Shown here: one piece after another, positions 29,101-38,552 of the stretch
Layout: the number at the start of each line of letters is the position of its first letter
Position numbering within the stretch: position 1 is the first letter of the stretch
DNA from: Massilia sp. W12
Lineage (GTDB): Bacteria > Pseudomonadota > Gammaproteobacteria > Burkholderiales > Burkholderiaceae_D
Reading direction: 5' to 3'
Assembly: GCF_037300705.1 (NCBI RefSeq)
Contig: NZ_CP147776.1
Location: forward strand, 4,464,001-4,528,000
Length of the DNA: 64,000 bases
Notes under the pieces: model-generated
What the model was told of the DNA's origin: nothing
What the model saw: the letters and a program-made list of their open reading frames with translations, nothing else
Databases searched by the model: none
Made by a program: the position numbers and the translations under genes

Positions 29101-29847
29101 ATGGCAACATCCTACTCTTCAAGTCTGGCAAAAAAAATGGACATTGCCAGCCTGGCGCTTTTTGGCCACGCCAATCCGCAAAAGTATCTGTTCACGCAGG
29201 GCACGCCCGATGAAATGCGTATCCCCGCTTACTTACAGGAATTTTTCAGCAGCGCTGAATTTTCGCAGCAAAGCGGCAGCGCCGGCATGCCGCAATTGAT
29301 TGATCAAATGTATGTCAATCTGTTTGGCCGCCACGCTGAAGCGGAAGGTTTGCAATGGTGGCTGAATACAGCTCAGCAAAACCACTTCAGCCAGGTCGAT
29401 TTGCTGACAGAATTTCTGAAGGGCGCGCAAAACAATGATGCGCGCGTGCAATACGCCAAACAGCAAGTGTCGTACACCCTGGGTCAAACCCTGCACTACG
29501 CCAGGAGCACTGATGGCCAATACCGTGCCGAAAGTCCGGCGGTGCGCGATGCGATGCGCGAATTGCTGCAAAACGTGCAAAACGACGCCAGCGCCAGCGC
29601 CGCCACCGCCAGCGATGGGGCGATTGCGCAATTGCTGACGCAATTTCACTTTCAAGCCAGCGCTGACGCCCCGATCATCCCATATCATCCCCAGCTGACG
29701 CAGCACGGCACGCAGGGACACGCATCCGCAGCACTGGGGCATGCCCTCAGCGCACAGCCAGGCCAAAATTTGACCCCAGCCACCTTCCATGAAGCGCCTG
29801 AATTGATCGGCGTGACGCATGCAAACAGCACTCCGGGTCCGTTTTAA
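29101..29847 (+). CDS. DUF4214-like domain protein
   Basis: A 248-residue protein without a signal peptide. Around residues 45-105 it contains a DUF4214-like helical repeat (LIDQMYVNLFGRHAEAEGLQ then WWLNTA), similar in kind to the repeats of the CAP lipoprotein in this window. The rest is polar, Ala/Gln/His-rich low-complexity sequence without recognised domains. The region upstream is AT-rich with no clear ribosome site, so the start is uncertain; another ATG lies at 29137. DUF4214 proteins are often type I secreted or linked to surface layers. Confidence 0.7.
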   Translation: MATSYSSSLAKKMDIASLALFGHANPQKYLFTQGTPDEMRIPAYLQEFFSSAEFSQQSGSAGMPQLIDQMYVNLFGRHAEAEGLQWWLNTAQQNHFSQVDLLTEFLKGAQNNDARVQYAKQQVSYTLGQTLHYARSTDGQYRAESPAVRDAMRELLQNVQNDASASAATASDGAIAQLLTQFHFQASADAPIIPYHPQLTQHGTQGHASAALGHALSAQPGQNLTPATFHEAPELIGVTHANSTPGPF

Positions 29848-29857
29848 GACAGCAGAT

Positions 29858-30718
29858 TTACCCTTCGTTCTGCTTCCCGGCGTCATCCTGCGCCTGCTGG
29901 CTGTGCAAAGCCCCGCACAAAGCCAGCAAGGCGGCAGGCCCCGGCTGCTGCAATGCAGCCGGATGGTAACTCAAGCCCACTTCACGCTGGCAATGCAAAC
30001 CCGCCAGCGGCAGGCATAACACGCCAGATGGCGCCAGACTGGGCGGCAGGCAGGCAATCGCCTGCCCTGCAGCCACCAGCGCCGCCGCCAATTCCAGATT
30101 GGCCGCACGCAGCGGATGTGCTGGTTGATAAGGGCCGAGCGCACTGCTCAAGCTGATGTGTGATGGATCATCCAGGCAGACCACCCATTCCTCTTGCGCC
30201 AATTGTTGCGGCTGCAAAAGGGTCTGCGCCGCCAGCGCATGCCCGGGCGGCAGCGCAATCATGAAATCTTCCCGCCATAAGGGGAAAAACGATTCATCGC
30301 TGCAGCGCTGATGCGCCAGACCGAGCCGGATTTCACCGGCACAACCGGCGTACAAGGTCAGCTGCGGGGCCGGTTGCAACTGTCCCAGGCGGCGACAGAA
30401 TTCTTGCAAAAAAAACGCGCCGACATCCGCTTCCACGCCGATTTGCAAGGGAATGCAAGCCGCGCCGCTGTCAAACTGGGCGCGCAGCGCCTCCATTTCC
30501 GCCACCAGGCGCCGCGCTTGCGGGTACAGGCGCTGCCCGGCTTGCGTTGGCCGCATGCCGCGCGGCATACGTTCAAACAGCGCCACGCCCAAGGTCTCTT
30601 CCAATTGCTGCAGGCTGGCGCTGATGCTGGGCTGGGTCAAATGCAGGCGCGTCGCCGCCGCGCTCACGCCGGCATGCTCATAAATCGCAAGGAAAACACG
30701 TAATTGTCTGATATCCAT
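29858..30718 (-). CDS. LysR-family transcriptional regulator
   Basis: A 286-residue regulator. The N-terminal winged helix-turn-helix is textbook (MDIRQLRVFLAIYEHAGVSA, LTQPSISASLQQLEETLGVA, LFERMPRGMRPTQAG), and the remainder is a periplasmic-binding-protein-like effector domain. The start at 30718 follows CGGAAAAA; an upstream ATG would add a non-homologous leader. It is divergent from an SDR gene over about 110 bases, the usual arrangement for a LysR regulator and its target. Confidence 0.92.
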   Translation of the reverse strand: MDIRQLRVFLAIYEHAGVSAAATRLHLTQPSISASLQQLEETLGVALFERMPRGMRPTQAGQRLYPQARRLVAEMEALRAQFDSGAACIPLQIGVEADVGAFFLQEFCRRLGQLQPAPQLTLYAGCAGEIRLGLAHQRCSDESFFPLWREDFMIALPPGHALAAQTLLQPQQLAQEEWVVCLDDPSHISLSSALGPYQPAHPLRAANLELAAALVAAGQAIACLPPSLAPSGVLCLPLAGLHCQREVGLSYHPAALQQPGPAALLALCGALHSQQAQDDAGKQNEG

Positions 30719-30792
30719 TAATTTTTCCGATAGCAGGAATGGAAATTTATGATTTTTCAATGCAAAAAGGCGCTGCTAAAGTGTACTCCCTT

Positions 30793-30807
30793 GTTCAGGC
30801 ATTGAAC
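30793..30807. promoter_or_regulatory. Candidate LysR operator (T-N11-A palindrome)
   Basis: GTTCAGGCATTGAAC is a palindrome with 5-base arms GTTCA/TGAAC and contains the T-N11-A core of LysR boxes. It lies between the divergent LysR and SDR genes, 21 bases before the SDR start. Confidence 0.5.
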
Positions 30808-30828
30808 TTATCTATTTCAAGGAAAATC

Positions 30829-31551
30829 ATGAAAAAAGCTCTGGTCATCATCACAGGCGCCAGCTCCGGCATTGGCGAAGCGACTGCGCGTTTGTTTGCG
30901 CAACAAGGTCATCCGCTTTTGTTATTGGCGCGCCGGCTGGAGCGGCTGCAGGCCTTGAATTTGCCGGATACGATTTGCGCCCAGGTCGATATCTGCGACC
31001 GCGCCGCTGTGCTGGCGGCGGTGCGCCAAGCCGAAGCGGAATACGGCCCCGCCGATTTGCTGGTGAATAACGCCGGCGTGATGCTCTTGGGCCAGGTGGC
31101 GCAGCAAGACCCGGCGGAATGGCAGCGTATGTACGACGTGAATGTAATGGGTTTGTTGAATGGCGTTCATGCGGTGCTGCCGGGCATGCGCGCACGGCGC
31201 GGCGGCACCATTATTAATATCAGCTCAATCGCGGGCCGCAAAACTTTCCCGAACCATGTGGCGTATTGCGGAACCAAGTTTGCGGTGCACGCGATGTCGG
31301 AAAATCTGCGCGAAGAAGTTGCGCTGGAGGATGTGCGGGTGATCACGATTGCGCCGGGTGCGGTCGAAACCGAGTTGTTGGGACATACAACGAATCAGCA
31401 GATCAAAGACGGTTACGAATCCTGGAAAGAAGGCATGGGCGGGGTAATCAGCGCGGCGCAGGTTGCGGATGCGGTGCGCTATGCATACCAGCAACCGCAA
31501 CATCTGTGCATTCGCGAAATTGTGCTGGCCGCCACCCGTCAGCAGCCCTGA
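30829..31551 (+). CDS. Short-chain dehydrogenase/reductase
   Basis: A 240-residue classical SDR, cytosolic NAD(P)-dependent oxidoreductase. The cofactor loop is ITGASSGIGEA, the structural motif NNAGV, and the active site Ser in INISSIAG with YCGTK (Tyr-x3-Lys). The basic residues after the loop (LARRLER) suggest NADPH preference. The ATG at 30829 follows AAGGAAAATC. The substrate is unknown. Probably controlled by the divergent LysR regulator. Confidence 0.92.
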   Translation: MKKALVIITGASSGIGEATARLFAQQGHPLLLLARRLERLQALNLPDTICAQVDICDRAAVLAAVRQAEAEYGPADLLVNNAGVMLLGQVAQQDPAEWQRMYDVNVMGLLNGVHAVLPGMRARRGGTIINISSIAGRKTFPNHVAYCGTKFAVHAMSENLREEVALEDVRVITIAPGAVETELLGHTTNQQIKDGYESWKEGMGGVISAAQVADAVRYAYQQPQHLCIREIVLAATRQQP

Positions 31552-31553
31552 GA

Positions 31554-32003
31554 CTACGGCCCGTCGTCCGTCTGCGCTTGCGGCGGCGCCGGCGCGCCTT
31601 TTTGCTGGCGTATCCACTCCAGCACAGGGCCGTCTTGCGGCAGTTGGGAAATCTGCTTGCCGACGGCCAGATTCACCGCCAGCAGATCCGGGATGCGCTC
31701 CAAGGGCACTTCATTGCAGTATTGGGAAAAGGCCAGCATGAAGCGTTGCGAATTCAGGGTGCGCAAGACTTTGGCCCCGCTCATGAATTGCAAAATACTG
31801 GTGATGCTGTGACCTGGCCCCAGCGATTGATAAATAAAACGATTGACGCCGCCGTCGAGCTTTTTAAAGTCCAGCTGTTCGTCGGTCATGATGCCGTCCA
31901 GATACACCAGGCCCAGGGCGACGCGGAAAAAATCCAGCGCCTGCTGGCGCGTGCTGCCGCGCCGCGTTACCGCCAGGATTTTGTCGCGCAGGATTTTTTC
32001 CAT
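31554..32003 (-). CDS. Hypothetical protein
   Basis: A 149-residue soluble protein (MEKILRDKILAVTRRGSTRQ) with helical segments and no recognised domain or signal peptide; it ends in a Pro/Gln-rich tail. Its stop lies 3 bases from the stop of the convergent SDR gene. It is downstream of the DUF3025 gene on the same strand with a 33-base gap and may be co-transcribed with pyrC and DUF3025. Confidence 0.65.
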   Translation of the reverse strand: MEKILRDKILAVTRRGSTRQQALDFFRVALGLVYLDGIMTDEQLDFKKLDGGVNRFIYQSLGPGHSITSILQFMSGAKVLRTLNSQRFMLAFSQYCNEVPLERIPDLLAVNLAVGKQISQLPQDGPVLEWIRQQKGAPAPPQAQTDDGP

Positions 32004-32036
32004 AACACCGTTCTTCAGTTTCAGTCATGCCCTGCT

Positions 32037-32858
32037 TCAGTATAAAGGCTGGCTGCGCCGTGGTGGCCGAAACACGCTTTGATCGGCATAAAACGCAGCG
32101 TCCTGTTGCGGCCACCAGCCGGGAACTCCGGCCAGCGGCAGGGGACAAAACACCGGCTCCTGCTGCAAAGCGCCCTGCTCCAGCGCATGCGCCAAATGCT
32201 GATCCAGCAAGGCATGCAGCGGCGCGTCTTGCTGCGGCCAGATTTGCTGCGGCGCAAACCACAGCACGTAGCAATGCGCCGTGATCGCCTTGTAGGGCTG
32301 CATCATTTTTTCCAGCAAGGCGTGGCCAAACAGCAACAAGCGTGCTTGCGCCAGCGCGCCGGGGGCAAACAGGCGCGCCCAGTCATGCGCGCGCAAAGCT
32401 TGGAACAATTGCTCGCCTTGCGCATCGCGGCGCAGGCAAAGCAAGCCGGCGTTTTCATCAAACAGGGTGGCGCGGTCGCGCACCCGGCCACGCACGGCGC
32501 CAACGCCGGCGGCGGCGATTTGCTGCGCCTGTTGCCGGTTTAATTCGCGCTTGGCGAGCGGGAAAGCGGCCCAGATCAGCGCATTGAAAATATCATGCAA
32601 ATTTTCGCGCGTCGGCACCGCGCCGTGCTGATAGATAAAGGCTTCATAGGCCTGCCCTTCCGGCAATTCCTGTTGCGCCACAAAGCGCAGCGGCAAGCCG
32701 CAAGCGTTGACGCGCGCAGGCGCCAAGGCCGCCAGCGCGGTATGCAAGTCCACGCCCTGCGCCAGACGCGTGCGCAAATCGCACCAGGCCGCGCGCACGC
32801 TGTCAAACCAGGGCGACTCCCACTGCGCCGCTTCAAGCTGGCGCAGTGGCGCGCTCAA
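32037..32858 (-). CDS. DUF3025-domain protein
   Basis: A DUF3025 protein of about 273 residues; segments [34 protein letters not shown] and [20 protein letters not shown] mark the family. The function is unknown; the gene often follows pyrC in related bacteria, as here. The first in-frame ATG (32945) would overlap pyrC by 91 bases, so a TTG at 32858 overlapping the pyrC stop (TTGA), with GGAAAC upstream, or a TTG at 32873 is more likely. Confidence 0.8.
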   Translation of the reverse strand: MSAPLRQLEAAQWESPWFDSVRAAWCDLRTRLAQGVDLHTALAALAPARVNACGLPLRFVAQQELPEGQAYEAFIYQHGAVPTRENLHDIFNALIWAAFPLAKRELNRQQAQQIAAAGVGAVRGRVRDRATLFDENAGLLCLRRDAQGEQLFQALRAHDWARLFAPGALAQARLLLFGHALLEKMMQPYKAITAHCYVLWFAPQQIWPQQDAPLHALLDQHLAHALEQGALQQEPVFCPLPLAGVPGWWPQQDAAFYADQSVFRPPRRSQPLY

Positions 32859-33892
32859 GCCTGCAGTTTCCAATGCAAAGTGGCGCCGCCATCCAGCGGC
32901 ACGATGACTTGGCCGGAACCATCCAGCTGGGCCGGAATCTGCCATTCGCTGCGCTCCAGCGTCACAGTTTCAGTGTTTTCCGGCAAGCCATAGAATGCCG
33001 GGCCGTGGCGGCTGGCGAAGCCTTCCAGCTTGTCGAGCGCATTGGCGGATTCAAAGGCGGTGGCGTACAGCTCCAGCGCATGCAAAGCGGTGTAGCAACC
33101 GGCGCAGCCGCAAGCGTGTTCCTTGGTTTCTTTGGCGTGCGGGGCGGAGTCGGTGCCGAGGAAAAATTTGGCGCTGCCGCTGGTGGCCGCCGCCAGCAAG
33201 GCTTGACGGTGCTGCTCACGCTTTAATACCGGCAGGCAGTAGTAATGCGGGCGGATGCCGCCTTTGAAAATTTCATTGCGGTTGTACAGCAGGTGGTGAG
33301 CGGTGATGGTGGCGGCCAGATTCGGGCCGGCGGCGCTCACGTATTGCGCCGCTTCGCGCGTGGTGATGTGCTCCAGCACCACTTTGAGCGCGGGAAAATC
33401 GCTTTGCAGCGGCTGCAACACCTGGTCGATGAAGACCGCTTCGCGGTCGAAAATGTCAATCGCAGGATCTGTCACTTCGCCGTGCGCCAGCAAGGGCATG
33501 CCGACTTCTTGCATAACTTCCAGCACCTTGCGGCAGCGCGCCAGATCGGTCACGCCGGCGTCAGAATTGGTGGTGGCGCCGGCCGGATACAATTTAACCG
33601 CATGCACCAGCCCGCTGTCTTTGGCGCGCTTGATTTCATCCGGCGCGGTATTGTCAGTCAGATACAAGGTCATCAGCGGCTCAAAGCGCATGCCATGCGG
33701 CAGCGCCGCCAAAATCCGTTCGCGGTAAGCCAGCGCTTGCGCAGTGGTGGTGACCGGCGGCTTGAGGTTGGGCATCACGATGGCGCGCGCAAATTGGCGC
33801 GCGGTATGCGGCAAGACGGCGGCCAGCATTGCGCCGTCGCGCAGATGCAAGTGCCAATCGTCGGGCCGCAGCAGGGTAAGCGTGGAGGACAT
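32855..33892 (-). CDS. pyrC: Dihydroorotase (class II, PyrC type)
   Basis: Zinc enzyme that closes carbamoyl-aspartate to dihydroorotate in pyrimidine synthesis. The 345 residues agree with the single-domain class II enzymes. Visible motifs are [13 protein letters not shown] (metal His pair), [26 protein letters not shown] (Lys carboxylation region), [15 protein letters not shown] and FLGTDSAPH. The ATG at 33892 follows AGGCG. Translation of the DUF3025 protein behind it appears coupled. Confidence 0.96.
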   Translation of the reverse strand: MSSTLTLLRPDDWHLHLRDGAMLAAVLPHTARQFARAIVMPNLKPPVTTTAQALAYRERILAALPHGMRFEPLMTLYLTDNTAPDEIKRAKDSGLVHAVKLYPAGATTNSDAGVTDLARCRKVLEVMQEVGMPLLAHGEVTDPAIDIFDREAVFIDQVLQPLQSDFPALKVVLEHITTREAAQYVSAAGPNLAATITAHHLLYNRNEIFKGGIRPHYYCLPVLKREQHRQALLAAATSGSAKFFLGTDSAPHAKETKEHACGCAGCYTALHALELYATAFESANALDKLEGFASRHGPAFYGLPENTETVTLERSEWQIPAQLDGSGQVIVPLDGGATLHWKLQA

Positions 33893-34213
33893 ATCTGCGC
33901 CTGTCATAAAAAAGGGGAAGCCGGCATTTTATGCGGCTGCGCGCTGTCCGGCAATCAGTACAAAGGATGAGGCAGGCGGATGCCCCGAAAAAGCGCCTGC
34001 GCAAAAAAATCCGCCTTTAGCAAGCTTCAACCATCATTTACGCCAAGATGCCGGCTGGGTTGTAGCGCAGCGAAAACCCGGCGTCCGCAACCGCTAGCGC
34101 AGCAAAGGAACGGCAGCCGGCCAAAATACCGATAATCCATGAAAAGAAGCGGAGCCTGTCCAGCCAAAAGTGATACCATCAACTGCGCCAAATCGATTGC
34201 TGCCGGAGACACC
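33893..34213. other. Divergent intergenic region with a hairpin
   Basis: About 320 bases between pyrC and the binding-protein/kinase operon; no gene is seen. AGGCGGAT (33974-33981) and ATCCGCCT (34009-34016) form an 8-bp stem around a loop that itself is GC-rich. Promoters for both directions must lie here but are not obvious. Confidence 0.4.
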
Positions 34214-35167
34214 GTGAGCCCCATTCGCTTATTGCTGTGCAGTCTGTTTTGCCTGTTACTGTCCGCATGCGGCCAGGCGCCGGCCCCGGATCCGTCCCAG
34301 TCCCAGTCCGGCGCGCGGCGCAAACCACAGATCGGGCTGGTCTTGAAAACCATGACCAATCCCTATTTCGTCAGCATGGAGCAAGGGGCGCGCCGCGCCG
34401 CGCGTGAATACGGGGTGCAATTGATCGTGCGTTCCGCCGCCGCAGAAACTTCGGTCGAGCAGCAAAACCAGTTACTTTCCGATTTGATTGAGCAAAAAGT
34501 GGACGCCATCGTGTTTGCGCCCTCCGACTCGATGCGCCTGATCCCGCAATTAAAACGCGCACAGCAAGCCGGCATCAAATTGGTGAATATTGATAACCGT
34601 CTCAATCCCGATGGTCTGGCGCATGCCGGCATGCACAAGCTGCCCTTTGTCGGCGTGAATAATGAAAAAGCGGCGTATGAGGCGGTGCGGCATTTGCTGG
34701 CCCCGTTCAAAGGGCCGGCGCGGGCGGCGATTCTGGAAGGACTGCCGATTGCCTCGAATGCGCAGGAAAGATTGCGCGGCGCGCGCCGCGCACTGGCGGA
34801 AAAGCCGCAAATCAAACTGGTCGCCAGCGTGGTCGGCAATTGGCGGATTGATGACGGGCGGCTGGTGATGAAGCAGATTTTGCAAAAAAATCCGCAGCTG
34901 GATGCGCTGTTTTGCGCCAACGATATGATGGCCCTTGGCGCCATGCAGGCGATGCAAGAGGAGGGACGCAAGGAAATCCGGATTGCCGGCTACGATGGCC
35001 TGGATGATGTGCGCAAGGCGGTGCGGGATGGCAAGGTGGCGGCGACGGTCGATCAGCAACCCGATTTGCAGGGCTATCACGGGGTGCGTCTGGCCTATCT
35101 GCAATTGCAAGGACAAACTGTGCCGGCATCGATGGAAATTCCAGCCTTGCTGGTTCTGCCGCCGTGA
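34214..35167 (+). CDS. Sugar-binding-type periplasmic lipoprotein (Peripl_BP_4)
   Basis: A 317-residue protein of the ribose/galactose-binding family. The GTG start at 34214 has GGAG 5 bases ahead and gives a short lipoprotein signal (IRLLLCSLFCLLLSACGQ). The mature fold shows QIGLVLKTMTNPYFVSMEQG, KVDAIVFAPSDSMRLIPQL, LDALFCANDMMALGAM and IRIAGYDGLDDVRKAV. No ABC transporter is present; instead a hybrid kinase starts 7 bases after it. It is therefore probably the periplasmic ligand sensor for that kinase, as TorT or LuxP are for theirs. Confidence 0.87.
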   Translation: MSPIRLLLCSLFCLLLSACGQAPAPDPSQSQSGARRKPQIGLVLKTMTNPYFVSMEQGARRAAREYGVQLIVRSAAAETSVEQQNQLLSDLIEQKVDAIVFAPSDSMRLIPQLKRAQQAGIKLVNIDNRLNPDGLAHAGMHKLPFVGVNNEKAAYEAVRHLLAPFKGPARAAILEGLPIASNAQERLRGARRALAEKPQIKLVASVVGNWRIDDGRLVMKQILQKNPQLDALFCANDMMALGAMQAMQEEGRKEIRIAGYDGLDDVRKAVRDGKVAATVDQQPDLQGYHGVRLAYLQLQGQTVPASMEIPALLVLPP

Positions 35168-35174
35168 GTGCGAT

Positions 35175-38100
35175 ATGGGTCTGGCATCACGCTTCAGATT
35201 GCGCCGCAAATTACGATGGCTGCAGCCGAAAATCACCGGCAAGCAAATCTGGTATTTGCTGGCGGTCAGCATCTTGCCGCTGCTGCTGTTTGTCGCCTCT
35301 TCGCTGGATGTGATGCGCAAAACAGTGCTTGATCTGGCGCAAAATTCCAGTGCGCAATTGTTGCTGAATCAGCGCGATTATCTGCAATTGATGGCGGAAC
35401 AAGTCGAGGGACTGGCGAATAATCTGGCCGGCATGGAAGATATCGGCGACGCCATGGCGACGGTGGATATTGACGCCGGGTTTGAGCGCAGCGCGTATCA
35501 CGAATTGGCGACCCAGGCCAAAATCGGCTATATCCTGAACGGCTACAGCAATTTGCGCGGCTTAGTCTCAATTGATTTATTCACCTACCTGGGTTATCAC
35601 TTTCATGTCGGCGAAGCGCTGATCAAAGCGGATGTGAACGACAGTCAGCGCCAGCGGATTTACCAGCAAACGCTGGAATCGCCGCGCACCCTGGTCTGGC
35701 TCGGCATGCAGGAAAACGTCAATCGGAATTCGCAACAGCGTCAGGTGTTGTGCCTGGCCAAGCTGATCCATCACTATTACCCGAAAATCCAGCAAAGCAC
35801 GCCGGTTGGCATGATGCTGATCAATTATTCGCCGCTGTATCTGCATGAACATTTTTCACGTCTGGACTTCGGCAAAGACAGCCGCCTGATTGTCGCCGAT
35901 CAGCATTGGCGTCTGATTTACGATCATGATGTGCAGCGCATCGGCCAGCCGCTGGAGCCGGAACTGCTTGGGCTGCTGCAACAAAAACAGGCGCGCAGCA
36001 TGCTGCAAATCAATGGCAAAGACATGCTGGTGTCGCACGCGGTATTGCCGAATACCGGCTGGCACGCGCTGCTGCTGACGCCGGAGGAAACGCTGTTGCT
36101 GCCGATGCGCGGCATGTTGCGCAATGCGGCGATTTTGCTGCTGCTGTGCTTTGCTGCGATCGCCATCGTGGCGTATCGCCATACCCGCAATGTGGTATTG
36201 CCGATCAAAGCAATTTCTTCCGGTTTCCGCCAGATTCAGGCGCAATCCGAGCAGATGCCGGCCCCGCTGCCGGTGCCGCAAACGCGTGATGAAATCGCCG
36301 AACTGGTGCAATGGTTCAATGCGTTTTTGCAAGTCGAGCAGATGCGGATTCAGCATGAAAAGGATTTATTGGCGGCCAAGCTGGCGGCAGACCACGCGAA
36401 TCAAAGCAAAAGTGAATTCCTGGCGAATATGAGCCATGAGATCCGCACGCCGATGAATGCGATTCTGGGCATGATTCAACTGGCGCAGGAAAGCCAGAGC
36501 GATGCGGCGCGCGGCAATTATTTGTACAAGGCGCGCCGCGCTGCGGTTTCGCTCTTGAGTCTGATCAATGACATTCTGGATATTTCCAAGATCGAGGCCG
36601 GCAAGATTTCGCTTGAGCAAGCCAATCTCTCCCCGCTGCAACTGCTGCAGGAAGTGGCGGAAGTGGTGGCCGCCGGGGCGCATGAAAAAGGCTTGGAATT
36701 GCTGTTGGATGTGGACCCGGACTTGCCGGCGCAAATCAATGGCGACAGCCTGCGTTTGCGGCAAGTCTTGCTTAATTTGCTCGGAAATGCGATCAAATTC
36801 ACCGAAAAAGGTGAAGTCTGCCTGCAAGTCCGCATTCTGCGCCGTGATGCCCAATACGCCTATCTGCGCTTTGCGGTGCGCGACAGCGGAATTGGCATCA
36901 GCGCACAGCAGCAGCAATTGCTGTTCCGCCAATTCGCCCAGGCTGACAGCTCGATGACACGGCGCTATGGCGGCAGCGGCCTGGGCTTATACATCGTGCG
37001 CCATCTGGTGCAATTGATGGGCGGCGAAATCGGCCTCGTCAGCAGCCCCGGGGCCGGCAGTGAATTCCATTTCACCTTGCAATTCCCCTGCTGCGAAGAA
37101 GAAGCGCGCAGTGACGAAAACCTGCCGCCGCTGCATCTTTTGTTGCTGGATGACAACAACACTTTGCGCACGCTGGTGGCGCGCATGGCCAGTCTGCTGC
37201 CGGCCAGAATCAGCGCCTGCGCAACGCTGGCGCAAGCGCTGGAGGCGCTGCGCCACGCCGACGCGCAAGCCGGGGAACGTATTGTCTTATTGCTCGATTA
37301 TCCGGTATGCGCGGAAGACAGCCGGCAAGCATTGCTGAAGCTGCACTTGCAAGCCGGGCGCAAACTGCCGGTGATCTGGCTGGCGGCGCAACCGCTGCCG
37401 GAAGATATGATCCATCCCGAATCGCTCAGCCTGCATAAGCCGTTTTTGCTGCCGGAACTGCGGCAAACCCTGCGCCAGATCTGCGGCATGGATGCGCCAC
37501 GCTGCATGACGCATCAAATCAAGCGCAGCGCGGACTTCCTGCCTTTGCTGCAAGGCCGCCGCGTTCTGCTGGTGGAAGACAATCCGATGAACCAGGAACT
37601 GGCGCTGGCCCTGCTGGCGCAGGTCGGCATCCAGACCGAATTGGCGGAAAACGGCGCGCAGGCCCTGGCCAAGCTGGCGCAGGCGCCGTATGACGCGGTG
37701 TTGATGGATTGTCAGATGCCGGTGATGGATGGTTATCAGGCCACCAGGGAAATCCGCCGCAATCCGGCCTGGGCCGCACTGCCGGTGATTGCGCTGACTG
37801 CGCATGCGCTGCTGGGCGAGCGGGAAAAAAGTCTGGCCGCCGGCATGAATGAGCATCTGACCAAGCCGATTCAGCCCGATCAGTTATACCAAACCCTGCT
37901 CGATTGGATAGGCGCGCCATCCCCGCAAACAGAAACTGCGCCCTTGACGCCTGAGCAACTGACACTGGAAGTCGATGCTATCATGGCGCAAATGCACTCA
38001 AGCGCCCCTGCCGCCCCGGTTCACCTGGATACCGACGCAGCGCTGGAAAATCTCTTGCAAGACAAAAAAATGTATGCGCGCATGGCGCAATTGTTTTTAC

Positions 38101-38354
38101 AGGAGCAGCGCGCTTTCCCTGAGCATTTTGCCGCCGCACTGCAGCAAGACGATCCGGCGCTGGCGCGCCGTCTGGCCCATACGCTCAAGAGTGCGGCGGC
38201 GATTGTCGGCGCCCGGCAACTCGAACAACTGGCGCGCACGCTGGAAGAAGCATGCCAGCAGCGGCAAAATTGCGATGTTGCAATGCAGCAGGCGACATCC
38301 GAGCTGGAACAGGTCTGCCACAGTCTGCAGCACTGGCTGAGCGAGGCAGAATGA
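35175..38354 (+). CDS. Hybrid sensor histidine kinase (HisKA-HATPase-REC-REC-HPt)
   Basis: A 1059-residue inner-membrane kinase. Helices near residues 25-45 and 315-335 enclose a large periplasmic sensor domain of about 270 residues. His421 in [17 protein letters not shown] is the phosphorylation site; the ATPase has NLLGNAIKF and GSGLGLYIVRHL. A first receiver (LLLLDDNNTLR, Asp708 in IVLLLDYPVC) lacks the usual MP-D-G loop and may be degenerate. A second is canonical (LLVEDNPMNQE, Asp845 in LMDCQMPVMDGYQATR). The HPt domain has His1002 in AHTLKSAAAIVG. The ATG at 35175 is 7 bases behind the binding-protein stop, indicating one operon. Confidence 0.93.
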   Translation: MGLASRFRLRRKLRWLQPKITGKQIWYLLAVSILPLLLFVASSLDVMRKTVLDLAQNSSAQLLLNQRDYLQLMAEQVEGLANNLAGMEDIGDAMATVDIDAGFERSAYHELATQAKIGYILNGYSNLRGLVSIDLFTYLGYHFHVGEALIKADVNDSQRQRIYQQTLESPRTLVWLGMQENVNRNSQQRQVLCLAKLIHHYYPKIQQSTPVGMMLINYSPLYLHEHFSRLDFGKDSRLIVADQHWRLIYDHDVQRIGQPLEPELLGLLQQKQARSMLQINGKDMLVSHAVLPNTGWHALLLTPEETLLLPMRGMLRNAAILLLLCFAAIAIVAYRHTRNVVLPIKAISSGFRQIQAQSEQMPAPLPVPQTRDEIAELVQWFNAFLQVEQMRIQHEKDLLAAKLAADHANQSKSEFLANMSHEIRTPMNAILGMIQLAQESQSDAARGNYLYKARRAAVSLLSLINDILDISKIEAGKISLEQANLSPLQLLQEVAEVVAAGAHEKGLELLLDVDPDLPAQINGDSLRLRQVLLNLLGNAIKFTEKGEVCLQVRILRRDAQYAYLRFAVRDSGIGISAQQQQLLFRQFAQADSSMTRRYGGSGLGLYIVRHLVQLMGGEIGLVSSPGAGSEFHFTLQFPCCEEEARSDENLPPLHLLLLDDNNTLRTLVARMASLLPARISACATLAQALEALRHADAQAGERIVLLLDYPVCAEDSRQALLKLHLQAGRKLPVIWLAAQPLPEDMIHPESLSLHKPFLLPELRQTLRQICGMDAPRCMTHQIKRSADFLPLLQGRRVLLVEDNPMNQELALALLAQVGIQTELAENGAQALAKLAQAPYDAVLMDCQMPVMDGYQATREIRRNPAWAALPVIALTAHALLGEREKSLAAGMNEHLTKPIQPDQLYQTLLDWIGAPSPQTETAPLTPEQLTLEVDAIMAQMHSSAPAAPVHLDTDAALENLLQDKKMYARMAQLFLQEQRAFPEHFAAALQQDDPALARRLAHTLKSAAAIVGARQLEQLARTLEEACQQRQNCDVAMQQATSELEQVCHSLQHWLSEAE

Positions 38355-38552
38355 AGGGCTGGCGATTTGTCAGGATGTATGTAAATATGTGCGGGATGAT
38401 GGCCGGGTTGCGCCCGGGACGCGACGTTGCAGGCAAGACGGCGCAGGTTTCTGCAGTTTCTGATGCACCCGGTACGCCCTGTGCGCTCCGGCTTGGCTTA
38501 CAATTGAGGGCATGGCGAAGCGCGTGATCGCCGCGCACTGACAGGAGCAAGT